A model generated the notes under the pieces. It saw only the letters and a list, made by a program, of their open reading frames with translations, had not been told where the DNA came from and made no database searches. From Bacillota bacterium (GTDB lineage: Bacteria; Bacillota; Clostridia; Christensenellales; CAG-138), in contig JAEWYO010000027.1 of NCBI GenBank assembly GCA_023395595.1, positions 1 through 39,122 on the forward strand: a DNA stretch of 39,122 nt, read 5' to 3'. Position numbers and translations under genes: made by a program. Below are positions 7,782 through 15,565 of the stretch, piece by piece (position 1 is the first letter of the stretch; the number at the start of each line of letters is the position of its first letter).

Positions 7782-8721
7782 GTTTGATTCGCCTCCAGTT
7801 GTTTCCGTTGCCCGCGCGGGCTAATCGAATCTTTGGTGTTTGCTCCCGCCGTTTTGCGGTGATGACCAGCACGAGAATCGTCATCACATACGGCAGCATC
7901 AGAAAAAACTCATAAGGAATATCGAGCTTGAAAATCTGCAATCGAATCTGCAGGGAATCCGCCAGCGCAAACAGCATTGCACCAAAGAATGTCCCAATCG
8001 GGTTCGCGCGGCTGAAGGTACACAGTGCCAGCGCGATAAAGCCCTTGTTTGCGGTCATATTCTCAACAAACATACCCAGTGTCAGGCTCATATAAGCCCC
8101 CGCCAGACCGCCTGTCAGACCGCCTATGGCAAACGCGCTTCGTTTGATCTTGTAAACGTCGATGCCCATGCTCTGCGCCGCCTGTGCGTTGCCACCGACC
8201 GCGCGCAGCCGGAGCCCGAATTTGGAGTGAAAGAGCATGCGGTGAATGACGAGTACAAACGCAAACGCAAGGTATACGAGAATGTTTTGCGAAAGGAGCA
8301 CCTTCCCAACGACCGGAAGATCGGAGAGAAACGGGATGGAAACACTCTGGACCTTTGCGCTCTGCATCGGCACGCTGTTGCTGTTGATAAACAGCGCGGA
8401 GAGAAACCCCGTGACTCCGGCGGAAATCAGGTTGAACACGATGGCGACCAGCACACCACCGATATGCAGCCGCTGAATCAGCACAAAGATGAATAGCGCG
8501 GAGAGAGCGCCAGCAATCGCGCCCGCGAGGAACCCCAGCGCAACGCTGCCGCTTGCCAGCGTCGTGGCAAACGCACTCATCGCGCCGACCACCATAATGC
8601 CCTCGATGCCCATGTTAAACTGACCCGAACGCTCGACGAAGACCTCTCCTTCCGCGGCAATCAGCAGTGGAACGGACAAAGCGATCATGGACGAAAAGAG
8701 TCCGACGATAAGATCACCCAT
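7765..8721 (-). CDS. ABC transporter permease, BMP/nucleoside type (NupQ/YufQ-like)
   Basis: A 318-residue membrane protein of the branched-chain permease superfamily with about 8-10 helices. Diagnostic stretches of the BMP-linked permeases are present: FNMGIEGIMVVGAMSAF near the N terminus and the cytosolic coupling segment LRAVGGNAQAAQSMGIDV. It pairs with the upstream permease to form the heterodimeric channel. ATG at 8721 is favoured because GGAGG lies 7 bp before it; a GTG one codon upstream is also possible. The TGATG arrangement couples it to the preceding gene. In B. subtilis and other bacteria such systems import nucleosides, but the sulfur-gene context here leaves the substrate open. 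Confidence 0.92.
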   Translation of the reverse strand: MGDLIVGLFSSMIALSVPLLIAAEGEVFVERSGQFNMGIEGIMVVGAMSAFATTLASGSVALGFLAGAIAGALSALFIFVLIQRLHIGGVLVAIVFNLISAGVTGFLSALFINSNSVPMQSAKVQSVSIPFLSDLPVVGKVLLSQNILVYLAFAFVLVIHRMLFHSKFGLRLRAVGGNAQAAQSMGIDVYKIKRSAFAIGGLTGGLAGAYMSLTLGMFVENMTANKGFIALALCTFSRANPIGTFFGAMLFALADSLQIRLQIFKLDIPYEFFLMLPYVMTILVLVITAKRREQTPKIRLARAGNGNNWRRIKHESSK

Positions 8722-9815
8722 CACTTTGCCTCCTTTGCCACAGCATTGATTGGAACATGCTTGGGTCGTTTTTTTGCATCAAGATAGAGCTCATAGATCG
8801 AGTCCGTGCACATCACGAACAGCACCGTGACGCCCTGAATGATGTTGGATAGCTCCATCGGCACCTTTTGCGAAATCTGGATGATCAGCCCGCCGTATTG
8901 CAGCGCGGAATACAGGATCGATACGATGACGATCAGAAACGGATTACCGCCCGCGATCATCGCCACCGTCAGCCCGATAAACCCGTAGCCGTTGGAGACG
9001 GAGTTGGTCAGCCTGTGCTCAAATCCCGCAATCTGGTTCGCGCCCGCAAGCCCCGCGATGGCGCCCGCGATGAGAAACGCGGTAAACAGCGTTGTTTTGG
9101 GCGAAATGCCCGCGTAGACCGAGGCGCGCGTGCTAGAGCCCACCACATGAATCCGAAAGCCATAGGTTGTCCGCTTCACGACAAACCAGACCGCAACGAT
9201 CAAAACGATCGCCAGTATGATTCCCGCGTGGATCTTTGTGCCGGGAATCAGCACCGGTAGCTCCGCGTTTTGCGGAATCACGACGGATTGCTGGTTAAAA
9301 TCCTTCGGGTCTTTGAGCGGTCCTCGCACGAGATACGCAATCAGATAGGCCGCGATCTGATTCATCATGATGGTCACAACAACTTCGTTTACCCCAAGCG
9401 ACGCCTTAAACAGCGCGGGCAGCAGCGCCCACAGCGCGCCGAAGAGCGCGCCGCCCAGCAGGACAAGCGCGACCGCGCTTCCCGCAGACGTCTGCGGAAG
9501 CAGCTGTGCGGCCAACTGCGCGCCAAGCGCGCCGAGGATCATCTGCCCTTCCGCTCCGATGTTGAAAATCCCCGCACGTTTGGCAAAATCGATTCCGACC
9601 GCGATGATGATCATCGGAATCGCGGTGGCGATGGTTTGCGAAATGCCGCTCTTGCTGCCAAACGCTTTCGTAAAAATCGACACATACGTTTTCAGAGGAT
9701 CGATTCCAAACAGCGCAAGCATGACCCCGCAGAACAGAAACGAAAGCAGCAGTCCGACAAAGGGCAGCAACATACCGCGTAATTTCGCGCTTTGTTGCGC
9801 GGATAGCTGTGTCAT
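8721..9815 (-). CDS. ABC transporter permease, BMP/nucleoside type (NupP/YufP-like)
   Basis: A 364-residue polytopic permease, partner of the following gene. Hallmarks are PMIIIAVGIDFAKRAGIFNIGAEGQMILGAL (about residues 66-96) and the coupling loop IHVVGSSTRASVYAGISPKT. GGAGG precedes the ATG by 9 bp. The gene overlaps the ATPase gene by 4 bp (ATGA) and the next permease by 1 bp, so the three are translationally coupled. As in other members of this family it is longer than its partner, with an extended N terminus. Confidence 0.92.
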   Translation of the reverse strand: MTQLSAQQSAKLRGMLLPFVGLLLSFLFCGVMLALFGIDPLKTYVSIFTKAFGSKSGISQTIATAIPMIIIAVGIDFAKRAGIFNIGAEGQMILGALGAQLAAQLLPQTSAGSAVALVLLGGALFGALWALLPALFKASLGVNEVVVTIMMNQIAAYLIAYLVRGPLKDPKDFNQQSVVIPQNAELPVLIPGTKIHAGIILAIVLIVAVWFVVKRTTYGFRIHVVGSSTRASVYAGISPKTTLFTAFLIAGAIAGLAGANQIAGFEHRLTNSVSNGYGFIGLTVAMIAGGNPFLIVIVSILYSALQYGGLIIQISQKVPMELSNIIQGVTVLFVMCTDSIYELYLDAKKRPKHVPINAVAKEAK

Positions 9816-11356
9816 ATGCCCTCGCCTCCTTCCACCGTGCGTTCTTCCGCCTGATCTCCGCCCATCAGAAGTCCGATGCTCCCGATGTCAATCGATGCGT
9901 CGTTCTCCAAAATGTCCGCAATTTTCCCATCGCTGATCACCGCAATCCGGTCGCTCAAAGCAATAATTTCATCCAGCTCGGTCGAGATCAATAAGATCCC
10001 TACGCCCTTTTCCCTTGCTTCGAGCAGCGCGTTTTGCACATATTCCACCGCGCCGATATCGAGGCCGCGGGTGGGCTGCACGCAGATGAGAAATTTCGGC
10101 GCGTTGTCCAATTCTCGCGCAAGAATTACCTTTTGCAGGTTCCCGCCGGAGAGCGAGCCCGCACGAAGAGTGCCATTGGGCGCTTTGATCTGATACTGCG
10201 CAATCAGCCGTTCCGCATGCGCGCGTATGGCAGACGGCTTTAGCAAACCGGATTTGGAAAACGATGGCAGGTGATATTCCTTTAAAACAAGGTTCTGCTC
10301 AATCGAGAGATTCGCGATGCAGCCGTAATTGTTGCGCTCTCCCGGGATGAAAGAAACACCGAGCCGCGAGAGCGCGCGAACATGAAACCGCCGAACCGGC
10401 TTTCCCTCGATGGCGTAACTGCCTGAATCCGGCTTGCGAACGCCCGCGAGCAGCTCCGAAAGCTCCATCTGGCCGTTTCCGTCTACGCCCGCAAGCCCGA
10501 GAATCTCACCCTTGCGAATCGTAAACGAAACATTGTCAACCTTCTTCTTTCGTTCAGATCGGTTTGTGTAGCTCAAATGCTCAACCGCAACCAGCGGCTC
10601 ACCCGGCGTGGACTGTTTCTCGCGCAACGTGAACAGCATCTTGCGCCCGACCATCTTTTCCGCGAGCGTGTAGCGATCCGTGTCCTCCGTGCGGAGGGTA
10701 TCGATCTTCCTGCCTCCGCGCAGCACCGTCACCTCGGACGAATTCTTGAATACCTCGTCAAGCTTGTGCGTGATCAAAATCACGGTTTTCCCAAGCTGCA
10801 CAAGGTTGTTCAGGGTATCAAACATCCGCACAGACTCCTGCGGCGTGAGTACGGAAGTCGGTTCGTCGAGTATGATCACCTGCGCGCCTTGATAGAGCGT
10901 CTTGACGATCTCCACCTTTTGCCGCTCGCCAACGGACAGCTCGCGAATCGGGCGCTGAAGTTTGCTCCGCAGGTCAAAGCGGCCGATGTAATCCTCTTTG
11001 TTTGCAAATATATCGTTCAATCCGCTCGAACGGTCTTTTTCCAAGAGTCCGAGCATCAGATTTTCTTGCACGCTCAAATCCGGCACAAGCATGAACTCCT
11101 GATGGATCATGCCGATTCCGTGGCGGATCGCATCCAGCGGCGAGTGAACCAGAACCCTCTCACCTTTTACATAGATTTCACCTGCGTCCGGTTTGACGAG
11201 GCCAAAGAGAATGTTCATCAGCGTGGATTTGCCGGAGCCATTCTCGCCAAGAAGCGCATGCACTTGCCCTTCTTCAATATTCAGGTTGATTGCATCGTTG
11301 GCTAAAACAGAGCCAAAGGACTTCGTGATCTGTTTGAGCTGGATGATGTTGGACAT
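9812..11356 (-). CDS. ABC transporter ATP-binding protein, duplicated nucleotide-binding domains (NupO/YufO-like)
   Basis: A 514-residue ATPase with two fused ABC domains, as in sugar and BMP-type importers. Domain 1 has Walker A GENGSGKST, the signature LSVGERQKVEI and Walker B VIILDEPTSVL. Domain 2 has a degenerate Walker A (GVDGNGQME), LSGGNLQKVI and FLICVQPTRGLD, the asymmetric pattern typical of the family. ATG at 11356 (MSNIIQLKQITKSFG) was chosen because GGAG lies 6 bp upstream; the frame could open at 11398 but would cross the hairpin. It powers uptake with the two following permeases. Confidence 0.95.
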   Translation of the reverse strand: MSNIIQLKQITKSFGSVLANDAINLNIEEGQVHALLGENGSGKSTLMNILFGLVKPDAGEIYVKGERVLVHSPLDAIRHGIGMIHQEFMLVPDLSVQENLMLGLLEKDRSSGLNDIFANKEDYIGRFDLRSKLQRPIRELSVGERQKVEIVKTLYQGAQVIILDEPTSVLTPQESVRMFDTLNNLVQLGKTVILITHKLDEVFKNSSEVTVLRGGRKIDTLRTEDTDRYTLAEKMVGRKMLFTLREKQSTPGEPLVAVEHLSYTNRSERKKKVDNVSFTIRKGEILGLAGVDGNGQMELSELLAGVRKPDSGSYAIEGKPVRRFHVRALSRLGVSFIPGERNNYGCIANLSIEQNLVLKEYHLPSFSKSGLLKPSAIRAHAERLIAQYQIKAPNGTLRAGSLSGGNLQKVILARELDNAPKFLICVQPTRGLDIGAVEYVQNALLEAREKGVGILLISTELDEIIALSDRIAVISDGKIADILENDASIDIGSIGLLMGGDQAEERTVEGGEGI

Positions 11357-11378
11357 GGTCTTCTCCTTTCCGGGTGAT

Positions 11379-11423
11379 GGAATGATGGGGAACCCCAATC
11401 GAGGTTCCCCACACTTCCATTCC
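11379..11423 (-). other. Intercistronic hairpin between binding protein and ATPase genes
   Basis: GGGGAACC (11387-11394) pairs with GGTTCCCC (11403-11410), and the outer arms GGAATG (11379-11384) and CATTCC (11418-11423) extend it imperfectly. On the minus transcript no T-run follows. Such hairpins usually protect the abundant binding-protein message and reduce downstream expression, which fits its place right after the lipoprotein stop. Confidence 0.65.
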
Positions 11424-11428
11424 TGGTT

Positions 11429-12499
11429 TCAGCCAACGGTCTTGATTTCGCCGCTGAGCAGTTTCTGTTTCACTTCTTCGACCTTTGCCGCGATATCATC
11501 CGGAACGGTTCCGTGATAGTCCGCGAGGATGACCGCACCTTCGGCAAGGCCTTGGCTATAGGTCGTGTTCTTGAAGGTGCCGTTCTTGACGTCATCCACG
11601 ATGGCGTTAAACGTTACGCCGACGTTCCAAATGACCGAAGAGACGATGTTCGCGGGCGCAAGGGAGTTGAGATCCGTACCGTAACCCACGACGAGGATGT
11701 TCTTTTCCTTCGCAGCCTCGATGATGCCAAGGCCGATCGCGTCGCCGCTGGCATAGATGAAGCTCACACCCGCCTCAATCTGGGCAAGAGCGGTCTGCTT
11801 TGCTTTCTCCACATCGCTCCAGGAGCCGACATAGGAGCTTTCCACCGTGCCGGTGGGTTTGACATACTGGAAGCCCGCAATAAAGTTTTTCGTGTTCGCG
11901 CTCAGGTCGGCGGATTCAAAGCCTTCCACGGTACCGGCTTTGTCCGTCGTGGAAAGGTACCCAGCAAGAACGCCGACGATGTAGGACGCGGCGGCTTGAT
12001 CTCCGTAGAAGTTCGAGACATTCGCGGGACGATCCGGGTTTTCCGTGAGGTCGGTATTCGCAAAATAGGTATCGGGATACAGCGCAGCAACTTTGAGGAT
12101 ATTCGCCGTGAACTCGCTGCCAAACGCGAGGATCAGATTGTATCCCTCTTCCGCATAGCTGGTCAGCGTGGCTTCTTCTTGATCGCTGCCAATGTTTTCC
12201 ACATAGGCAACTTCCACATCGTCCCGATTTGCAGCAAGGTATTGCAGGCCGTTATAGGCGCCGGCGTTCCAGCTTGCGTCGCTGATCGATCCGGGCAGAA
12301 TCAGGGCGACTTTGATCTTTTCCGCAGGAGCTTGCGTGCTGTCGGCGGGAGCTTCGGTGCTCTCAGCTGTTGCTTCCGCAGTGGCTTCCGGCGCGGCGGT
12401 GGTCGTAGCTGCGGGGGCAGCCTGTGTGCATCCGGTGAACGTGGAGAGGACGATTAAGGTAAGCAGGACGAAGCTGATGAGTTTCTTTGTGCGTTTCAT
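11429..12499 (-). CDS. BMP family ABC transporter substrate-binding lipoprotein
   Basis: A 356-residue lipoprotein with a short Lys/Arg N terminus, hydrophobic segment and lipobox TFTGC (Cys about residue 24). A low-complexity Ala/Thr/Glu linker (about 25-60) precedes the BMP/PnrA-like fold (IKVALILPGSISDASWNAGAYNGL through NAIVDDVKNGTFK). Family members bind nucleosides or related ligands; the aromatic motifs DASWN and SVIWNVG look typical. ATG at 12499 was chosen because AAGGAA is 8 bp upstream; an ATG 18 bp earlier lacks a ribosome site. First gene of the 12-gene operon, transcribed from a promoter with two operator copies in the leader. Confidence 0.93.
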   Translation of the reverse strand: MKRTKKLISFVLLTLIVLSTFTGCTQAAPAATTTAAPEATAEATAESTEAPADSTQAPAEKIKVALILPGSISDASWNAGAYNGLQYLAANRDDVEVAYVENIGSDQEEATLTSYAEEGYNLILAFGSEFTANILKVAALYPDTYFANTDLTENPDRPANVSNFYGDQAAASYIVGVLAGYLSTTDKAGTVEGFESADLSANTKNFIAGFQYVKPTGTVESSYVGSWSDVEKAKQTALAQIEAGVSFIYASGDAIGLGIIEAAKEKNILVVGYGTDLNSLAPANIVSSVIWNVGVTFNAIVDDVKNGTFKNTTYSQGLAEGAVILADYHGTVPDDIAAKVEEVKQKLLSGEIKTVG

Positions 12500-12687
12500 G
12501 ATGTTATTTCCTTTCATAACAATTCGTTTTTTTGTGCGTTGCGTCAGTTGTTATGTCCGGCTACATCGATTCCATAGTGTTTGCTTCAGCTGGGCTGCCG
12601 AAGCGCTTGTAACGATCTTCACGTTCCTATCCTCCTTCTCTAGTGTAGCAGGCAGCGTAGGGAACGCCGCATGCTCAATACTTGTTT

Positions 12688-12711
12688 ACATATATTTTTT
12701 ATATGTTTTAC
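12688..12711 (-). promoter_or_regulatory. Operator copy 2 in the BMP-operon leader (CymR-like site)
   Basis: Contains CATATATTTTTTATATG (12689-12705), a perfect CATATA-N5-TATATG inverted repeat. It matches 21 of 24 positions of the cysK site at 29244. It lies about 56 bp downstream of the first site, in the untranslated leader. Confidence 0.7.
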
Positions 12712-12743
12712 TTGCAAATGATAACGGCTTTCGCCGTCGATTT

Positions 12744-12767
12744 GCATGTATGATTGATATTTTTTGT
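12744..12767 (-). promoter_or_regulatory. Operator copy 1 at the BMP-operon transcription start
   Basis: TTGCATGTATG (12742-12752) followed by a diverged second half (GATATT). About 21 of 26 positions match the cysK site. It abuts the -10 hexamer directly and so would cover the transcription start. Confidence 0.65.
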
Positions 12768-12796
12768 ATGGTAACGCGGCGAATTATGTTTGTCAA
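12768..12796 (-). promoter_or_regulatory. Sigma-A promoter of the BMP operon
   Basis: On the minus strand: -35 TTGACA (12791-12796), 17-bp spacer, -10 TACCAT (12768-12773). The predicted start falls near 12760, leaving a leader of about 260 nt before the ATG at 12499. Confidence 0.8.
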
Positions 12797-12799
12797 CTA

Positions 12800-13046
12800 T
12801 AAATTTTCTCTATTTTTCAAAAAGGTCATTCCTCGGTCATGATTTTACTGCTCAGCCGAATTAAAAAAGCAAATCCAACAGTATAGTGCACTATAATAGG
12901 GCTAATTCATGCCACGCGCAGAAAGAACACTACGATTTATTGTTATTCTGATGCTAGGATAACGCAAGCTATACTATAACTATTCTGCTCAACGCAAACC
13001 AGCCGCAGGCGTTTTCTCGCTCTACGGCAGTCAGCCATGATGCACT
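12800..13046. other. Intergenic stretch with a 14-bp perfect palindrome
   Basis: Upstream of the BMP promoter there is AT-rich non-coding sequence. TATAGTGCACTATA (12882-12895) is a perfect palindrome unlike the CATATA operator, located about 86 bp upstream of the -35 box. It could be a site for another regulator. No terminator with a clear T-run was found for the P1 peptidase gene ending at 13047, and no credible small gene was seen. Confidence 0.5.
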
Positions 13047-14015
13047 TCAGGAACGGGATGATTCCTGGGTATGATATGCAATCTGCGTCTGCGCATGGCG
13101 GACGCCGGAAAGAATCGCTTGTTCCAGAGCAGCACACGCCAGTACGGCGGTCGCATCCGGATTTATTGAGATGCTCCCATTCGAGAGCACAAAGATCGTA
13201 TCGCCGTCAAATGTTGTATGTGCCGGATAGATCGCCCTTGCAAGAGCATCCTGACACACCATCGCGAGCCGGTTTGCCTGCGCTTTGTCCAGCCGCGCGT
13301 TGGTGATCACGCAGGCTAGGACAGTGTTGCCGCTGAAGAAATCCCTATCCGAGTTATAGAATTTCAATATCTGTTCTGTTGATCCGCCGGGACTCGCTGC
13401 CCCATCCAGTCTTACGCCCGCGAGCACTTCGCCCGTCCTTCGGTCGATTACGTCTCCAACGCAGTTGACCGCGACGACGGCGCCCGCTTTCAGCTCGCCT
13501 TCTTGCAAAGCAAAGAGTCCAAGTCCGCCCTTCATCGCGTGTTCCTGCCCTAGAATCTTCCCGACGGTACACCCTGTGCCCGCACCGCAGTTCCCCTGCT
13601 GCGGGGCCTTTTCATATGCGTTTTGACACGCAAGATAGCCCATGTCCGCATCCGGCCTGATATCCGCGCGCTTGTATTTCAAATCAAACAAAATCGCGCC
13701 CGAAACATTCGGCACGCGGGCAACGCCGACATCTCTGCCAATCTCATGCTCCTCTAAATAGCGCATCACGCCGCCGCCCGCATCCAGTCCGAACGCGCTG
13801 CCTCCCGCAAAGAACACCGCGTGTACGCTCTTTCGGTTACAAAGCGGGTTCAGTGCGTCTGTCTCCCGTGTACCGGGCGACCCGCCGCGCACATCGACAC
13901 CGCCGATCGCGCCGCTTTCACAAAGGATCACGGTGCAGCCGGTTCCGGCATCCGCGTTTTCCGCGTTTCCGATTCGGAAACCTTCTATCTCAGTTATAGC
14001 AATCTCTTTCGCCAA
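13047..14015 (-). CDS. P1 family (S58) peptidase, DmpA/BapA-like aminopeptidase
   Basis: A 322-residue member of the self-processing Ntn-type P1 peptidases. The N-terminal TEIEGFRIGNAENADAGTGCTVILCE and FAGGSAFGLDAGGGVMRYLEE are characteristic, and GNCGAGTGCTVGKI matches the family's conserved loop. The C-terminal part (ISINPDATAVLACAALEQAIL) normally carries the processed nucleophile region. The family cleaves N-terminal residues from peptides and amides, including beta- and D-amino acids. TTG start at 14015: GGAG lies inside the end of coaC, 5 bp upstream. Last gene of coaB-coaC-P1. A role in hydrolysing pantothenate- or cysteine-containing amides would fit the operon but is inference. Confidence 0.88.
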   Translation of the reverse strand: MAKEIAITEIEGFRIGNAENADAGTGCTVILCESGAIGGVDVRGGSPGTRETDALNPLCNRKSVHAVFFAGGSAFGLDAGGGVMRYLEEHEIGRDVGVARVPNVSGAILFDLKYKRADIRPDADMGYLACQNAYEKAPQQGNCGAGTGCTVGKILGQEHAMKGGLGLFALQEGELKAGAVVAVNCVGDVIDRRTGEVLAGVRLDGAASPGGSTEQILKFYNSDRDFFSGNTVLACVITNARLDKAQANRLAMVCQDALARAIYPAHTTFDGDTIFVLSNGSISINPDATAVLACAALEQAILSGVRHAQTQIAYHTQESSRS

Positions 14016-14017
14016 GC

Positions 14018-14569
14018 TTACTCCTTTTGCGATGCGTTCAGTGATGCTTCGACCACGTCCAGAATTGTGCCGACCTCAGCCAACGCGCCGCGACCGAGGT
14101 CTCCGCAGGCGAGCACGCTTTCCCGCGGCTCGATCAGGCGAACCCCCGCATCGGTCAGTCGCTTCAGATTCGCTTGAACGATGCGGTTTTCATACATGGC
14201 GGTGTTCATTGCGGGGCTAAGATAGAGCGGCGCATGATCCAGCGCCATCAATACCGTAGTCAGCAAATCATCCGCAATTCCGTTCGCCAGTTTTCCGATC
14301 AAGCTCGCGCTGGCGGGCGCAACCAACGCGATATCCGCCCGTTTTGCCAGCGAGATATGCTCCACTTCGTTCGGCATCTCCAGCGAAAACAGGTCTGTGT
14401 ATACGCGGCGTTTCGTCAGCGTTTGAAACGTCAGCGGCGTGATAAACTCCTGCGCGTGCTTCGTCAGGACAACGTCCACCGCATGCCCGCGCTTGGTCAG
14501 CTGGTTTGCGATGTCCGCGGCCTTATACGCCGCGATGCTTCCGGTGACACCAAGTAAAATATTCCCCAT
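14018..14569 (-). CDS. coaC: Phosphopantothenoylcysteine decarboxylase (CoaC), stand-alone
   Basis: A 183-residue HFCD-type flavoprotein that decarboxylates 4'-phosphopantothenoylcysteine in coenzyme A synthesis. It shows GSIAAYKA (10-17), the catalytic His in VEHISLAK, PASASLIGKLANGIADDLL for FMN binding, the PAMNTAMY substrate clamp and LACGDLGRGAL with the catalytic Cys. It is a single-function protein, whereas many bacteria have a fused CoaBC. Its ATG overlaps the coaB stop by one base (TAATG). Confidence 0.93.
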   Translation of the reverse strand: MGNILLGVTGSIAAYKAADIANQLTKRGHAVDVVLTKHAQEFITPLTFQTLTKRRVYTDLFSLEMPNEVEHISLAKRADIALVAPASASLIGKLANGIADDLLTTVLMALDHAPLYLSPAMNTAMYENRIVQANLKRLTDAGVRLIEPRESVLACGDLGRGALAEVGTILDVVEASLNASQKE

Positions 14570-15357
14570 TACAACACCCTATTGCGCTTGTCAATCTCTT
14601 GTGTCACGCGTAGCGCAATCCGCTTTGCAATTTGATCCCGGCCTTCCAGTCGCTCGGCTTCTTCGTCTTGATCAATCAAGTAGCCGTTATGCCCTGATTC
14701 TGTCTTTTCGCGCAGGTCGTTTGCAAACACGAAATCGCATTGGTTATTTCGCAGAATCCCCCGCCCTGCGTCCAGCAAATCCTCTGCAGACACGCCGCTG
14801 AGTAGCTTAAAGCCCACCAGAACCACCTTCGGATTCAGCGCGCGCAGCAACGCGATCACCTTCGGCGTTTTCCGCATCACGAGGATCAAATCCTCCCAGT
14901 CGGAACTGATCTTGCTCGCCATAACCGCCGAGCCGTCGTGCAGCGCGGCGTGAATCCAATCCTCAAGGCTGCGTTTCTCTTCTCTCTGCGCGGATTCCGC
15001 ATTTTTCAACTGACCTTCGACCGATTTTGCGAGCAGCTCCGAGGAGGTCACCCGATCGATGGTATAGTCGCTCACCGCCATCGCGTGAATGATGCCGTCA
15101 ACGTTCGCTTCGTCGAAGATTTTTCGAAGCGTCAGCGTCAGCGAGGAAACGCCGCCTACGCGAAGGACGCTTAAGCGCGCCTGTCCGCGCGGAGCAATCG
15201 CGCCTTCACCGCAGAGGTAGACCACCTGACAATCCTCGCGTACCGCAAGAAACGCTTCCGCAATCGCGCAGCCAAGCGCGCCGGTCGAGACGTTTGAAAC
15301 ATATCGCACGTCGTCGATGGCTTCGCGTGTTCCTCCCGCAGTCACGAGTATCCGCAT
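14569..15357 (-). CDS. coaB: Phosphopantothenate-cysteine ligase (CoaB), stand-alone
   Basis: A 262-residue CoaB that joins cysteine to 4'-phosphopantothenate. It starts MRILVTAGGTREAIDDVRYVSN, has STGALG and HAMAVSDYTID, and ends with the GFKLLSG/FVFANDLREK region typical of the small stand-alone CoaB type found in streptococci and some clostridia. The chosen ATG lacks a good ribosome site. A TTG at 15387 with GGAGG 10 bp upstream could start a slightly longer form, and the frame stays open to 15441. Cysteine is a substrate, which may explain the sulfur-type operator upstream. Confidence 0.88.
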   Translation of the reverse strand: MRILVTAGGTREAIDDVRYVSNVSTGALGCAIAEAFLAVREDCQVVYLCGEGAIAPRGQARLSVLRVGGVSSLTLTLRKIFDEANVDGIIHAMAVSDYTIDRVTSSELLAKSVEGQLKNAESAQREEKRSLEDWIHAALHDGSAVMASKISSDWEDLILVMRKTPKVIALLRALNPKVVLVGFKLLSGVSAEDLLDAGRGILRNNQCDFVFANDLREKTESGHNGYLIDQDEEAERLEGRDQIAKRIALRVTQEIDKRNRVL

Positions 15358-15421
15358 GGTGGTCAGGTCCGATTTCTCCGCAATCAATGAGAATACGCCT
15401 CCATCGCAGCAAGTTTTTACA

Positions 15422-15430
15422 ACTATACCA
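15422..15430 (-). promoter_or_regulatory. Extended -10 promoter candidate for coaB
   Basis: On the minus strand, TGGTATAGT is an extended -10 (TGN plus TATAGT, 15422-15427). The -35 at 17 bp (TAGCAT, 15445-15450) is poor and overlaps the operator. It would start transcription near 15415, upstream of all coaB start options. Confidence 0.45.
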
Positions 15431-15446
15431 CACAAATTCATTAAAT

Positions 15447-15470
15447 GCTACTATGTTTTATATGTTTTAT
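15447..15470. promoter_or_regulatory. Operator between coaB and the M20 amidohydrolase
   Basis: ATGTTTTATATGTTTTAT (15453-15470) is identical to the right 18 bases of the sites at 22413 and 29244; the left half is degraded (GCTACT). It lies 22 bp upstream of the amidohydrolase -35 box and overlaps the putative coaB -35, so it could act on either gene. Confidence 0.65.
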
Positions 15471-15491
15471 GAAAATTTCGATCACGAAGCC

Positions 15492-15520
15492 TTGACATCC
15501 TTGTATGACTCGGCTATATT
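15492..15520 (+). promoter_or_regulatory. Sigma-A promoter of the M20 amidohydrolase
   Basis: TTGACA (15492-15497), 17-bp spacer, TATATT (15515-15520). Predicted start near 15527, about 40 nt before the ATG. Confidence 0.85.
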
Positions 15521-15565
15521 CAGCACCAAGCGTAATGATTTGAATGAGATTGGACAGCAGGAACC

